Positions 22,170 through 31,665 of a stretch of 64,000 nt of DNA are shown piece after piece (position 1 is the first letter of the stretch; each line of letters opens with the position of its first letter). This DNA comes from Pelomonas aquatica (GTDB lineage Bacteria; Pseudomonadota; Gammaproteobacteria; Burkholderiales; Burkholderiaceae_C): positions 124,001 to 188,000 of the forward strand of contig NZ_JAPPUW010000002.1 of assembly GCF_026712205.1 (NCBI RefSeq), read 5' to 3'. The translations under genes and the position numbers were made by a program. The notes under the pieces were generated by a model that did no database searches, was not told the DNA's origin, and worked only from the letters and a program-made list of their open reading frames with translations.

Positions 22170-23495
22170 TCAACCCCTGCCGATGCCCCGGTATTCGATC
22201 CCCAGCGCCTTCATCAGCTTGGGGTCGTAGAGATTGCGGCCGTCGAAGACGACGGGTGCCTTCAGCGTGCCCTTGATCGCGTCGAAGTCCGGCGTGCGGA
22301 ACTCCTTCCACTCGGTCACGATCAGCAGCGCGTCGGCGCCCTGCAGCGCGGCCTCGGCGCGCTCGACCAGGCTCACGTCGTCGCGCGGACCCAGCACGCG
22401 GGCCGCCTCGGCCATGGACACCGGGTCGTAGGCCGCCACCGTCGCGCCGCGCCGGGTCAGCTCGTCGATGACGACCAGGGACGGCGCCTCGCGCATGTCG
22501 TCGGTATTGGGCTTGAAGGCCAGGCCCCAGACAGCGAAGCGGCGGCCCTTCAGGTCCGCGCCGAAGCGCTCGACCACCTTGTCCACCAGCACGCGCTTCT
22601 GGCGCTCGTTGGCCTCTTCCACGGCCGTCAGCACCTTCAGCGGGATGCCGGTGTCGGCCGCCGTCCTCACCAGCGCCTTCACGTCCTTGGGGAAGCAGGA
22701 GCCGCCGTAGCCCGTGCCGGCGTAGAGGAACTGGTAGCCGATGCGCGTGTCGCTGCCGATGCCGCGGCGCACCAGGTCGATGTCGGCGCCGACCTTCTCG
22801 GCCAGCAGGGCCAGCTCGTTCATGAAGCTGATGCGCGTGGCCAGCATCGCGTTGGCCGCGTACTTGGTCAGCTCGGCGCTGCGCACATCCATCACCAGCA
22901 TGCGGTCCTGGGTGCGGTTGAAGGGCGAGTAGATGGCGCGCATCAGCAGCGTGGCCTGCTCGTCGTCCGAGCCGACGACGACCCGGTCCGGCTTCATGAA
23001 GTCCTCGACGGCCGCGCCTTCCTTCAGGAACTCGGGGTTGGACACCACGGCGAAGGACATGTCGCCCAGGCCGCGCTTGACCAGTTCTTCCTTGACCGCC
23101 GCGCGCACCTTGTCGGCCGTGCCCACCGGCACCGTGCTCTTGTCGACGATGACCTTGTAGTCCGTCATGCGCTGGCCGATGGAGCGGGCCGCGGCCACGA
23201 CGTATTGCAGGTCGGCCGAGCCGTCCTCGTCCGGCGGCGTGCCCACGCCGATGAAGAGCAGCGTGCCGTGCTGCACGGCCATGTCGACATCGGTCGTGAA
23301 CTGCAGGCGGCCCGCGGCCACGTTGCGCTTCACCACCTCCTCCAGCCCCGGCTCATGGATGGGGATGCCGCCCTCGTTCAGGATGCGGATCTTCTCCGGG
23401 TTCACGTCCAGGCAGACCACATGGTTGCCCATCTCGGCCAGGCAGGCGCCTGTGACCAGGCCGACATAGCCGGTGCCGATCGCGGTGACTTTCAT
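22170..23495 (-). CDS. ugd: UDP-glucose 6-dehydrogenase
   Basis: 441 residues. N-terminal NAD domain ([19 protein letters not shown]), dimer domain with the catalytic Cys in [13 protein letters not shown], and C-terminal UDP-binding domain ([18 protein letters not shown]). It oxidises UDP-glucose to UDP-glucuronate with two NAD+. The adjacent upstream gene is a UDP-glucuronate 4-epimerase, so together they would yield UDP-glucuronate and UDP-galacturonate for the EPS. Length is typical (about 440). Confidence 0.97.
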   Translation of the reverse strand: MKVTAIGTGYVGLVTGACLAEMGNHVVCLDVNPEKIRILNEGGIPIHEPGLEEVVKRNVAAGRLQFTTDVDMAVQHGTLLFIGVGTPPDEDGSADLQYVVAAARSIGQRMTDYKVIVDKSTVPVGTADKVRAAVKEELVKRGLGDMSFAVVSNPEFLKEGAAVEDFMKPDRVVVGSDDEQATLLMRAIYSPFNRTQDRMLVMDVRSAELTKYAANAMLATRISFMNELALLAEKVGADIDLVRRGIGSDTRIGYQFLYAGTGYGGSCFPKDVKALVRTAADTGIPLKVLTAVEEANERQKRVLVDKVVERFGADLKGRRFAVWGLAFKPNTDDMREAPSLVVIDELTRRGATVAAYDPVSMAEAARVLGPRDDVSLVERAEAALQGADALLIVTEWKEFRTPDFDAIKGTLKAPVVFDGRNLYDPKLMKALGIEYRGIGRG

Positions 23496-23560
23496 TGCTC
23501 GTCCTTGCTCAGAAGCGGTTCATGCGTTTGTAACGCCGGTGCGTGACAGGGGCGTGGAGG

Positions 23561-24568
23561 TCAGACCTTGTAGTAGTCCCGGTACCAGGCGACGAAGCGC
23601 TGGATGCCCTCGGGCACCGGCATCGCGGGGCGGAAGCCCGTCCACGCCGCCAGCTCCTCCACGTCCGCATGCGTGGCCGGCACGTCGCCGTCCTGCATCG
23701 GCATGAAGTTCTTCACCGCCTCGCGGCCGACGGCCTGCTCGATGGCCTCGATGAAGCTCATCAGCTCGATCGGCGCATGGTTGCCGATGTTGAACACGCG
23801 ATACGGTGCGCTGGAGCGCGCCGGGTCGGCCCGGTCGGGGTCGTAGCCGGGGTCGGCCGTCGCGGTGCGGTCCAGCACGCGCACGACGCCCTCGGCGATG
23901 TCGTCGATATAGGTGAAGTCGCGGATCATTCGGCCGTGGTTGAACACGTTGATCGGCCGCCCTTCGATGATGGCCTTGGTGAACAGGAACAGCGCCATGT
24001 CCGGCCGGCCCCAGGGCCCGTAGACCGTGAAGAAGCGCAGGCCCGTCGTTGGCAGGCCGAACAGATGGGAATAGGTGTGGGCCATCAGCTCGTTGGCCTT
24101 CTTCGTCGCGGCGTAGAGGCTGATGGGGTGGTCGACGCTGTGATGCTCGGAGAAGGGCATCAGCGTGTTGCCGCCGTAGACGCTGGAGCTGGACGCATAG
24201 GCCAGGTGCTGCACGCCGCCGTGGCGGCAGCCTTCCAGGATGTTCGTGAAGCCGACGATATTGCTGTCGATATAGGCGTGCGGGTTCTCGATGGAATAGC
24301 GCACGCCGGCCTGGGCGGCCAGGTGCACGACGCGGTCGAAGCGCTGTTCGGCAAACAGCCGGGCCATGCCTTCACGATCCGCCACGTCCATCTTCACGAA
24401 GCTGAAACCGGGCTTGTCCGTCAGCCGTGCGAGCCGGTCGTGCTTGAGCTGGGGCGAGTAGTAGTCGTTCAGGTTGTCCAGGCCGACGACCTGATCGCCG
24501 CGCGCCAGCAGGATCTGGCTGACATGCATGCCGATGAAGCCGGCGGCGCCGGTGACGAGGACTTTCAA
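23561..24568 (-). CDS. UDP-glucuronate 4-epimerase
   Basis: 335 residues if the TTG at 24568 is used, giving the canonical [16 protein letters not shown]. An in-frame ATG at 24601 would add 11 residues; neither has a clear ribosome-binding site. Family signatures are [37 protein letters not shown], the catalytic SSSSVYGGN and YAATKKANE, and [16 protein letters not shown], which is characteristic of the GlcA-to-GalA epimerases of capsule and plant pectin pathways. ugd follows 65 bp downstream, supplying its substrate. Confidence 0.9.
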   Translation of the reverse strand: MKVLVTGAAGFIGMHVSQILLARGDQVVGLDNLNDYYSPQLKHDRLARLTDKPGFSFVKMDVADREGMARLFAEQRFDRVVHLAAQAGVRYSIENPHAYIDSNIVGFTNILEGCRHGGVQHLAYASSSSVYGGNTLMPFSEHHSVDHPISLYAATKKANELMAHTYSHLFGLPTTGLRFFTVYGPWGRPDMALFLFTKAIIEGRPINVFNHGRMIRDFTYIDDIAEGVVRVLDRTATADPGYDPDRADPARSSAPYRVFNIGNHAPIELMSFIEAIEQAVGREAVKNFMPMQDGDVPATHADVEELAAWTGFRPAMPVPEGIQRFVAWYRDYYKV

Positions 24569-24673
24569 AGGGGCATCCCGAAGTGAGGAGGAACGCGGCA
24601 TCGCCGCGGCCACTATTCTGGCCCACCCGGTCTGGCCGGCAGTGGTCGTCGCCCGCCTGAACAGGCGGTTCCG

Positions 24674-24695
24674 GCGCCTGCCACACGGCAGGCGC
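24674..24695. other. Perfect hairpin in the divergent epimerase/wecG gap
   Basis: GCGCCTGCC (24674-24682) and GGCAGGCGC (24687-24695) form a 9-bp stem with an ACAC loop. There is no T-run on either side, so it is not an obvious terminator. It lies in the 181-bp region that must carry promoters for both the minus epimerase-ugd pair and the plus wecG-lyase pair. Confidence 0.5.
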
Positions 24696-24749
24696 GGCAT
24701 CGACGTTTCACACGATGCCAACGGGCCGGACCTAACATCCACATCTGCC

Positions 24750-25529
24750 ATGCCGCCATCGACCTTGCATCGCCCCCTCCAACCGACGGAACTATTCGGC
24801 GTTCGCGTCGATGTGGGCGATACGGGCTCCGCGGTGGAGGCCATCTGCGAGCGAGGAGCGTGCCGACAGGGCGGGCTGGTGTGCGTGGCCAATGTCGACA
24901 TGCTGACCCGCGCCAAACGCACACCGCAGCTCGCCGCGCTGATGCGCGGCGCCGTTGCCGTCGTCACCGATGGCATGCCCCTCGTCTGGGCCCTGAAGCG
25001 GCTGCGTCAACACGCCGAAGCCAGCCGCGTCTATGGCCCGGGGCTGGTCTTGGCGGTTTGCGAGGCGGCTGCCAAGCGGGGCCTGAGCGTCTTTCTTTAT
25101 GGCGGCACGCCGGACGAGCTGACGCTGATGCAGGCGCGGTTGCTCCAGCGAATTCCGGCGCTGAAGATTGCAGGCGCCGTGTCGCCACCCATGCTTCCCG
25201 CGGAACCTGCGTTCGACCAGGAAATCACCGACACCATCAACCGATCCGGCGCCGCCGTCGTCTTCGTCGGGCTGGGCTGTCCCAAACAGGAGTTCTGGAT
25301 GGACGCCCATCAACGGCAGTTGAAACCCGTCTCCATTGGCGTGGGCCTCGCGTTTGCGCTGATCGCCGGTACCAAGTCGCAGGCGCCGCGCTGGATGCGC
25401 GATCACGGCCTGGAATGGCTGTACCGGCTCTGCCAGGAACCCGGCCGGCTCTGGCGCCGCTACCTCGTCGGCAATACGCTCTTCATCGGCTATGTGCTCC
25501 GGGATCTGATGCGGCCCGCCGGGCGCTGA
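24750..25529 (+). CDS. WecG/TagA/CpsF family glycosyltransferase
   Basis: 259 residues of family GT26. Signature segments are [54 protein letters not shown] and [19 protein letters not shown]. These enzymes add the second sugar (ManNAc, ManNAcA or glucose types) to undecaprenyl-linked sugar, so this probably acts right after the EpsB-type transferase. The start at 24750 gives [19 protein letters not shown]; no strong ribosome-binding site. The exact sugar is unknown. A lyase gene follows after 124 bp. Confidence 0.9.
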   Translation: MPPSTLHRPLQPTELFGVRVDVGDTGSAVEAICERGACRQGGLVCVANVDMLTRAKRTPQLAALMRGAVAVVTDGMPLVWALKRLRQHAEASRVYGPGLVLAVCEAAAKRGLSVFLYGGTPDELTLMQARLLQRIPALKIAGAVSPPMLPAEPAFDQEITDTINRSGAAVVFVGLGCPKQEFWMDAHQRQLKPVSIGVGLAFALIAGTKSQAPRWMRDHGLEWLYRLCQEPGRLWRRYLVGNTLFIGYVLRDLMRPAGR

Positions 25530-25653
25530 GCCGCGTTTCGCACCAGCGTCCGCGGCCGCGCCATTACGGCAGCCGTGCCGATGCCACAGGGACGATTCTT
25601 CAGCCCGGCCCCTGCTTCCTTCCGCCGCCGTCCACCGCAACCGGCCCACCACC

Positions 25654-27990
25654 ATGAATATTGCAAGCTCCCAGGTCGAGCCCCCCCGCCACACCATGCA
25701 CGACCTCGCCGGCGCCCTGCTGACGACGCTCGCCCTGGCCGCCTGCGGAGGCGGCTCGCCCAGCAGCGAAGCCAAGCCCCAATCCACTGCAGCCGACGCC
25801 GCGGCCGCGGCCGCCGCTGGCATGACGCGCGTTGCGAATGCGGCCGATACCGCTGCTTCCGGTGCATCGGCACCCGACCCGGCCGCCAGCACCGCCTTGG
25901 CCAAGCCGGCTTCAGCCACCCGGACCAGCCTCCCCCCCACGCCGCCAACCAAGGCTGCGGCGACGCCGACGGCCAACGCCGCCGCGGCCACCGCCCCGGC
26001 AGTCGCCGTCAGGTCAACCGCAGCGGCTCCAACCGTCGCGGGCACCTCGCCGCCGGCAGGCCTCGCCACCGCTGCGACAGCTGTCGGCGCCAGCCAGCAG
26101 GCCGCCCTCACCGCGAGCCTCGCCAGCACCCAGGTCGACAGCCTGCTGAAGTCGGGCGGACTGCTGCTGCCCGTGCGGACCGCCACCGAAAACTGGGCCC
26201 GTGCACGCAAGACCATTGCCAGCGACAGCGACTGGGCCACCTGGCTCAACCAGAAGCGCGCGGCGGTGGACCACTGGTTCGGCCAACCCCGAGACCGTGC
26301 GGACCTGGTGGCGGGCCTGCCCAACGACTACGTCGATCTGCAGACCGGGGCCGCGCTGCCATGGTCCGACGACAACGCCGAGCCCGCTGCCGGCACCACG
26401 GACCGGCAAAGGGCTTTCAAGGCGGCCTGGGTCGCGATCCTGCGTCAGGTCAACATCGGCTACGCGCTGGACGCCGCGCGCCTCTACCAGGTCACCGGCG
26501 ACGACAGGATGGCCGAGACCGCAGCCAGCCAGCTCGACTTCTATGCCGACAACTACGGCAAGTGGCCGCTGCGGACGGCCATCGGCAACTCACGCATGTT
26601 CGGCCAGACGCTGGATGAAGCCACCACGGTGCTGAGCATGCTGGAGACCGCCCATGCGCTCGCGCCCTATGTGACGGCGGCGCGCAAGGCCAAGTGGCGC
26701 GACGGGCTGTTCCTGCCGCTCGCCACCAACCTCCAGGCCTATTCCTGGGGCAGCCTCAACAACATGAACCTCTGGTGCGCCGTGGCCACCGCCGCGATCG
26801 GCATGGAGCTGGGCAATGCCACCTGGACCGATGCCGGGCTCAACGGCCCGCGCGGCGTGGCCGCCGTCATGGCCCAGGGCGTCACCACCGACGGCATCTG
26901 GTACGAAGGCTCGTTCGCCTACAACAACTACGTGCTGCTCGCGCTGGCACGGCTGTTCGATATCGCGGCGATCAATGGCCGCGGCGATGTCGTCGCGAAA
27001 TACGCCCCCATGGTGCAGCGCATGCTGCTGGCCCCGGTGCTCTACCGCTTCGACGACGGCAGCCTGCCCAGCCCGAACGACACGCGGTCTGCCGTTGCGC
27101 CGGTCGACAAGCCCACGCACGGCGCGCTCTACCGCCATGTGCCGACGACCATCGGCATGCAGTACGCATCGGTGGTCAGGACCTGGGCCCGCCTGTCGGA
27201 TGCCCCGACGCCACCGGCCAGTGATCCGCAATTGCCTTCACCACAGACCATCTATTCGCCCGACATCGGCTTCACCAGCCTGCGGGCCGGCGCGTGGCAG
27301 GCCTTCATCCATTACGGCCAGAAGACCCAGGCCCATGCGCAGGCCGAAGCCCTGAATTACGAACTGGCCCAGGGCGGCACGAACATCACGCGGGACGCCG
27401 GCACCTCCAGCTCCTACGGTTCCCCCGTGCATCTCGAGTATTTCTCGCAGGGACTGGGCAACAACGTGCCGCTGGTCGACGGCCAGGGCCCCGACGGCTA
27501 CACGATGGGCGAGGTCAAGTCCTTCGACCCCATGGCCGCCAGCCTCGACGTGCTGCAGGCCAGGTACCGCAGCGACGCCGGCGCCCGCCGCACCTACAAG
27601 GTGGATGCCTCCGGCTTCAGCGAGACCACGCGCCTCACGCTCAGCCAGCCCGGCGCAACGGCCAGGCGCCTCGCGATCGTGTTCAACACCACGTGTGGCG
27701 TGCAGGTCAGCGACCCGCGTGCCGGCACGGCCAGCGCGGCGGCGGCGCCGAGCGGCGCGCCCGGCTTCAAATACTGGACCGGCGTGACCCGGCAGACCGC
27801 GCAGGCCGCCTGGTCGGCCCGGCTGAACTGCGGCGGCAAGGCCTACGAGATCAGCTTCACCGGCCCCGCCGGCCACAGCGTCTACAGGGCCACCGCGCCG
27901 AGCACGCCGCTGCCGAGCACCCGCAACGCCATCTATCTGGAGGCGGTTGGCGTGGACGCCACCTTCACCACTCGCATCCGGGCGCTCTGA
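25654..27990 (+). CDS. Lipoprotein polysaccharide lyase (alginate lyase/heparinase-like)
   Basis: 778 residues. A lipobox LAAC with Cys31 follows a hydrophobic stretch, so it is a predicted lipoprotein; Met15 is an alternative start. Residues 32 to about 155 are a low-complexity Ala/Pro/Thr linker. About 160-500 look like an alpha/alpha toroid (YSWGSLNNMNLWC, DGIWYEGSFAYNNYVLLALAR) of alginate lyase/heparinase-type families, and the remainder is a beta-rich heparinase II/III-like domain. It would cut uronate-containing polysaccharide at the cell surface. Located inside the EPS locus, it may trim or release the polymer. The substrate is not identified. Confidence 0.75.
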   Translation: MNIASSQVEPPRHTMHDLAGALLTTLALAACGGGSPSSEAKPQSTAADAAAAAAAGMTRVANAADTAASGASAPDPAASTALAKPASATRTSLPPTPPTKAAATPTANAAAATAPAVAVRSTAAAPTVAGTSPPAGLATAATAVGASQQAALTASLASTQVDSLLKSGGLLLPVRTATENWARARKTIASDSDWATWLNQKRAAVDHWFGQPRDRADLVAGLPNDYVDLQTGAALPWSDDNAEPAAGTTDRQRAFKAAWVAILRQVNIGYALDAARLYQVTGDDRMAETAASQLDFYADNYGKWPLRTAIGNSRMFGQTLDEATTVLSMLETAHALAPYVTAARKAKWRDGLFLPLATNLQAYSWGSLNNMNLWCAVATAAIGMELGNATWTDAGLNGPRGVAAVMAQGVTTDGIWYEGSFAYNNYVLLALARLFDIAAINGRGDVVAKYAPMVQRMLLAPVLYRFDDGSLPSPNDTRSAVAPVDKPTHGALYRHVPTTIGMQYASVVRTWARLSDAPTPPASDPQLPSPQTIYSPDIGFTSLRAGAWQAFIHYGQKTQAHAQAEALNYELAQGGTNITRDAGTSSSYGSPVHLEYFSQGLGNNVPLVDGQGPDGYTMGEVKSFDPMAASLDVLQARYRSDAGARRTYKVDASGFSETTRLTLSQPGATARRLAIVFNTTCGVQVSDPRAGTASAAAAPSGAPGFKYWTGVTRQTAQAAWSARLNCGGKAYEISFTGPAGHSVYRATAPSTPLPSTRNAIYLEAVGVDATFTTRIRAL

Positions 27991-29142
27991 TCAGCGCTTA
28001 CGGGGCGCCACCACGCAGGCGGCCAGCCCGTCGGCAAAGCGCTCCACCATCGCATCCAGCGTGTAGTGGCCCGCGTCGGCCTTCGCCTGGGTGGCGAGCG
28101 CCTCGCGGCGGGCCGGCTCCTCCACCAGCGCCTGGACGGCCGCGGCGTACGCATCCGCCGTGCCGTCGGTGACCAGCCCGTTCACGCCGTCGCGCAGATA
28201 GGCGACCTCCGGACTGTGCTTGGCATCGCGCGTCGTGATCATCGGCACACCGGCAACAAAGCTGTCCAGGATGTGCAGCCCGACCAGGCCCGGGTTCAGA
28301 AAGAGCTGCGACGCACGGAACCACGCCGCCTTCTGCCGGCCGCGCTGTGCGCCCGCCCAGTGAAACCAGGGTTTGTTCATCACCCCCTCCAGCAGCGGAC
28401 GGCTCGGGCCGTCTCCAATGACCACCATGCGGAACCCCGGGTGCTTGGCAACGACCTTTTCGCAGGCGTCGATCATCAGTTCGAGCCGCTTGTCCGGATA
28501 GAGCGAGCCGCAATACAGGCCCACGCAGGCGCCGTCTGCCGCGCCGATCGACGCCCTCAGGCTGCGAACCTCGTCGTCGGGCACGGACGCCAGGTCGGCC
28601 TCGAAGCTGCGGTTGTCGATGGCGTTGTTCAAGACGGTCACACGGCTCGACGGGAACCCCGCCTGAGTGAGGATCGACGCTGTCATGTCGGTATAGGCAA
28701 ACCACCAGTCCACCGAGGTCAACAGCTTGCCTTTCCAACGCTCCCGCCAGCCATCAGGCGCATCGCTCTGAAAATTCCGGCCGTGGCCCCAATAGCCCAC
28801 ACGGGTTGCCTTGGGGCCCCAGCCAAACAGCCAGGGGTAGTTGGACAGCAAACGGCTTTCCTGCATCAGGACAACCAGATCAAAGCCCCGCACCTCATTG
28901 CGAAACGGTTGCCACAGGAGATCCCTGCCACCGATGTTCCAGACTCGGTTCTTGATCTGCGTGGCCCAAGGCAGCGTGCCTGTGTCCTTGCGCACTGCCT
29001 CATTCGGCGTTGCATCACCATGGATCAAGTGCAGATCAAGACCGCGAGCCTCACAAGCCAAGCGCAATTGCTCGAACAAGCCGAGGCGGTAATGAAGAAG
29101 TCGGTGCTGCAGCACGGCGACCTGGGGGCGTTTGACATTCAT
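27991..29142 (-). CDS. Glycosyltransferase, GT4-like (GT-B fold)
   Basis: 383 residues. The C-terminal half has the GT4 pattern: VGLYCGSLYPDKRLELMIDA, FRMVVIGDGPSRPLL, then LNPGLVGLHILDSFVAGVPMIT and a loop with SPEVAYLRDGVNGLV. The N-terminal acceptor domain is family-specific. It transfers one sugar of the EPS repeat from a nucleotide sugar; donor and acceptor are unknown. It is the last gene of the minus-strand EPS operon, overlapping its upstream neighbour by 4 bp, and its stop abuts that of the convergent lyase with no gap. Confidence 0.85.
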   Translation of the reverse strand: MNVKRPQVAVLQHRLLHYRLGLFEQLRLACEARGLDLHLIHGDATPNEAVRKDTGTLPWATQIKNRVWNIGGRDLLWQPFRNEVRGFDLVVLMQESRLLSNYPWLFGWGPKATRVGYWGHGRNFQSDAPDGWRERWKGKLLTSVDWWFAYTDMTASILTQAGFPSSRVTVLNNAIDNRSFEADLASVPDDEVRSLRASIGAADGACVGLYCGSLYPDKRLELMIDACEKVVAKHPGFRMVVIGDGPSRPLLEGVMNKPWFHWAGAQRGRQKAAWFRASQLFLNPGLVGLHILDSFVAGVPMITTRDAKHSPEVAYLRDGVNGLVTDGTADAYAAAVQALVEEPARREALATQAKADAGHYTLDAMVERFADGLAACVVAPRKR

Positions 29143-29759
29143 TCGACTGCTCCGGGCTCGACCACCCAGTGTTCATATCCAAGCTCGGAAAACTCGAAGC
29201 GCCCGGCGGCCATCATCGCCTCGTGGCGATGGCGCGCGAACGCATCGCCATATCGACGCCCGACCGACCGGGCAGGCACACCAGCGACGATTTCATAGGG
29301 CACCACATCGCGGGTCACGACCGTCCCCGCAGCGACGATGGCACCACGGCCGATGCGGACGCCTGACAGGACGACGGCGCCAAACCCGATCCAGACATCG
29401 TCTTCGACCACGATGCCTTCACGCCTGACCTCTGGCGCCGCATCCTTGCTGCCAACCCAAGGCCCGAAGCGCATCGGCACGCCAAGACGATCCGTTCCAT
29501 GGTCGTGGCGACCGACGAAAGCGGCACGGCTCGCAATGAGCGCAAAATCACCGATGCGCGCATTCGTTTCGATGACCACATCCTTGCCGACATAGCACTG
29601 GCGCCCGAAGTGGATGCCCTCTGCCGCCCAGAAGCGGCAGCCCTTACCAATGTGCAGACCGTCGCCGACGCTGCGGATCGAAGGGTGCCGCCAGACCCGC
29701 CAGCGCGTCGCAAGCCGACGCAAACCCGCCTTCAGGGCGGCCGCCGAAAATAGGCTCAA
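29139..29759 (-). CDS. Hexapeptide-repeat acyl/acetyltransferase
   Basis: 206 residues with left-handed beta-helix repeats across about 35-170, such as LHIGKGCRFWAAEGIHFGR and IVVEDDVWIGFGAVVLSGVRI, ending in the usual VVPYEIVAGVPARSVGRRY. The histidine in GRHDHG is a candidate catalytic residue. Such enzymes O-acetylate sugars of capsules and EPS. The start is 9 bp after asnB, and its stop overlaps the next glycosyltransferase by 4 bp. Acceptor sugar unknown. Confidence 0.87.
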   Translation of the reverse strand: MSLFSAAALKAGLRRLATRWRVWRHPSIRSVGDGLHIGKGCRFWAAEGIHFGRQCYVGKDVVIETNARIGDFALIASRAAFVGRHDHGTDRLGVPMRFGPWVGSKDAAPEVRREGIVVEDDVWIGFGAVVLSGVRIGRGAIVAAGTVVTRDVVPYEIVAGVPARSVGRRYGDAFARHRHEAMMAAGRFEFSELGYEHWVVEPGAVE

Positions 29760-29768
29760 GGAAACGCC

Positions 29769-31661
29769 TCAAGCATTGGTGATACCGAATTCATCAAGCC
29801 ATAGCGCGGCCATGATGAAGCGCCACGCCGGGAAGCCCTGCAGCGCGGCTTGAGGGTCCGAGAGCTTCGCGGCCAGCGGCCCGGCCCGCCACAAGCTGCG
29901 CTGCTTGAAACTTGGCGAGTTGACGAGTTCCCGGACGAAGGCTTGGAGCGCGGCCCCCTTGAGCCAGTCGGCAAACGGCGTCGCAAATCCCAGCTTCAAC
30001 TTGGAATCGATGATCTGCCGGGGCACGCGGGGACGGAAGGCATCGCGAAGAATTTTCTTCGTAATGCCACCCGAGAATTTGTCCTCGTCCGGAAGCGAGA
30101 AGGCCAGTTCCATCAGCCGGTAGTCGACGAAGGGCGAGCGGATCTCGATGCCCTGGCTCATCGAGGACTGGTCCTCGTAGTGCAGGATCTGGTTGAAGCC
30201 GTAGTCGTGGAGCTGGCCGCGCAGATGCCGGTCCAGGTTGCGGCCCCCGCCAGCCATCGGCAGGTCAGGCAGATAGCCATCGTGCGCCCGCCTGAACTCG
30301 GGGCTCAGCATCGCCGAAGACCCCTCCACGAAACGCGCGCGCAACTGGGACGCCAGGCGCCGGCCCAGCATGGCCTTCACGGTCTGCGTCAGCAGGCCGC
30401 CCCAACCGAAGGGCATGTTGCCGCGGATCGCCTTGGCTTCCGCCCAGGCCGCGCCCGAGTGGGTCTGCAACAGGTCCAGCATCCGGTAGCCGCGGATGTA
30501 GTAGCCGTAGCCGGCGAGTGCCTCGTCGGCGCCCTGCCCGTTGATCACGACCTTGATGCCCTGGGCCCTCACCGCCTGCATGAGCTTCCAGTGAGCATAC
30601 GACGGCGCACTGCTCATGGGCTCCTGCATCGCCCGGACATAGGCCCGGAAGTCCTGGGCCAGCGCCTCGCCACCCGGCGTGAGCTCCACCGAGCGGATAT
30701 GCGGGCAGGTGCCCATCAGTGCACGCACGTTGGCGGCCTCGTCGTAGGCATGTCCCGGGTGCGTGGCGGTGAATGCCGTCACCGTCTCCAGGCTCCCGAG
30801 GTGGCCTGCGTCGATCTCGTCGTTGACGATGGTGCAGATGACCGAGGAATCGATGCCGCCGCTTTGCAGCAGCGCCACCGGCACGTCGCTGCGAAAGCGC
30901 AGCCGCACCGCGTCGCGCAGCAGGTCGGCAAACATGTCCGCACGCTCTGCCGGGGGCGGCAGCGCCACATGGGTCGCGTCGAGGTTCCAGTAGCGCCGCC
31001 TTTCGGCGCCACGCCCTTCGAGGCGCCAGACCATCTCGTGCCCAGGCAGCAGCTCGCGCACGCCTTCGAACATGGTCTCGCCATTGTTCGTGCGATAGCC
31101 ATAGGCGAGATAGTCGTGCAGCTTCGCGAGATTGGCCCGGTTCAAGGGCTTGACCGCACGCAGGCCGGCGATCTCGCTGCTGAACAGAAGCTCCTGCTCG
31201 CTCTCGACGTAGAAGAAAGGCTTCACGCCCAGGCGGTCGCGCGACGCGAACAGCTTGCGCTCGGCCTCGTCCCAGATCGCGAACGCCCACATGCCGTTGA
31301 AGCGGCGCACACAGCCCTCGCCCCATGTGCGATAGGCATGCAGGATGACCTCGGAATCGCTGTGAGACTGGAACTCGCAACCCAGGGCCTGCAGCTCCTG
31401 CATCAGTTCCAGGTAGTTGTAGATCTCGCCGTTGAACACCAGCGTCAGCGCGCCGTCGCGGCTGCGCATGGGCTGGGCCCCGGCGTTGCTCAGGTCGATG
31501 ATGGCCAGCCGCTGGTGGCCGAGCGCCACGCCTTCGCGCTCGAACACTCCACTGCCATCCGGGCCCCGGTGGGCGATGGCCGCATTCATCGCGGCGACGC
31601 GTTCGCCCAGTTCTCCCTGCCTTGCCGCGAGCCGCGTCAGGCAGCCATTGATTCCGCACAT
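29769..31661 (-). CDS. asnB: Asparagine synthase-like glutamine amidotransferase
   Basis: 630 residues from the ATG at 31661, which places the catalytic Cys at position 2 (MCGINGCL), with a TTAGGAAC ribosome-binding region before it. Residues 2 to about 210 are the class II glutaminase (HRGPDGSGVF, VFNGEIYNYLEL); after that the ATP-pyrophosphatase domain with LLQSGGIDSSVIC. Both active sites look intact. In EPS and O-antigen loci such proteins can amidate uronic acids instead of making asparagine, which fits the ugd and epimerase genes nearby. That role is inference; plain asparagine synthetase cannot be excluded. Confidence 0.88.
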   Translation of the reverse strand: MCGINGCLTRLAARQGELGERVAAMNAAIAHRGPDGSGVFEREGVALGHQRLAIIDLSNAGAQPMRSRDGALTLVFNGEIYNYLELMQELQALGCEFQSHSDSEVILHAYRTWGEGCVRRFNGMWAFAIWDEAERKLFASRDRLGVKPFFYVESEQELLFSSEIAGLRAVKPLNRANLAKLHDYLAYGYRTNNGETMFEGVRELLPGHEMVWRLEGRGAERRRYWNLDATHVALPPPAERADMFADLLRDAVRLRFRSDVPVALLQSGGIDSSVICTIVNDEIDAGHLGSLETVTAFTATHPGHAYDEAANVRALMGTCPHIRSVELTPGGEALAQDFRAYVRAMQEPMSSAPSYAHWKLMQAVRAQGIKVVINGQGADEALAGYGYYIRGYRMLDLLQTHSGAAWAEAKAIRGNMPFGWGGLLTQTVKAMLGRRLASQLRARFVEGSSAMLSPEFRRAHDGYLPDLPMAGGGRNLDRHLRGQLHDYGFNQILHYEDQSSMSQGIEIRSPFVDYRLMELAFSLPDEDKFSGGITKKILRDAFRPRVPRQIIDSKLKLGFATPFADWLKGAALQAFVRELVNSPSFKQRSLWRAGPLAAKLSDPQAALQGFPAWRFIMAALWLDEFGITNA

Positions 31662-31665
31662 GTTC

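Noticed and set aside
22164-22172. TGATCA at the rfbC/ugd junction and again at 27988-27993, where convergent stop codons abut with no gap
   Set aside because: Striking as a pair, but any two abutting TGA stops give TGATCA. It probably only reflects gene packing.
24569-24601. ATG at 24601 as the start of the UDP-glucuronate epimerase
   Set aside because: It adds 11 residues with no family match, while TTG at 24568 gives the standard N-terminus. Still uncertain because neither has a ribosome-binding site.
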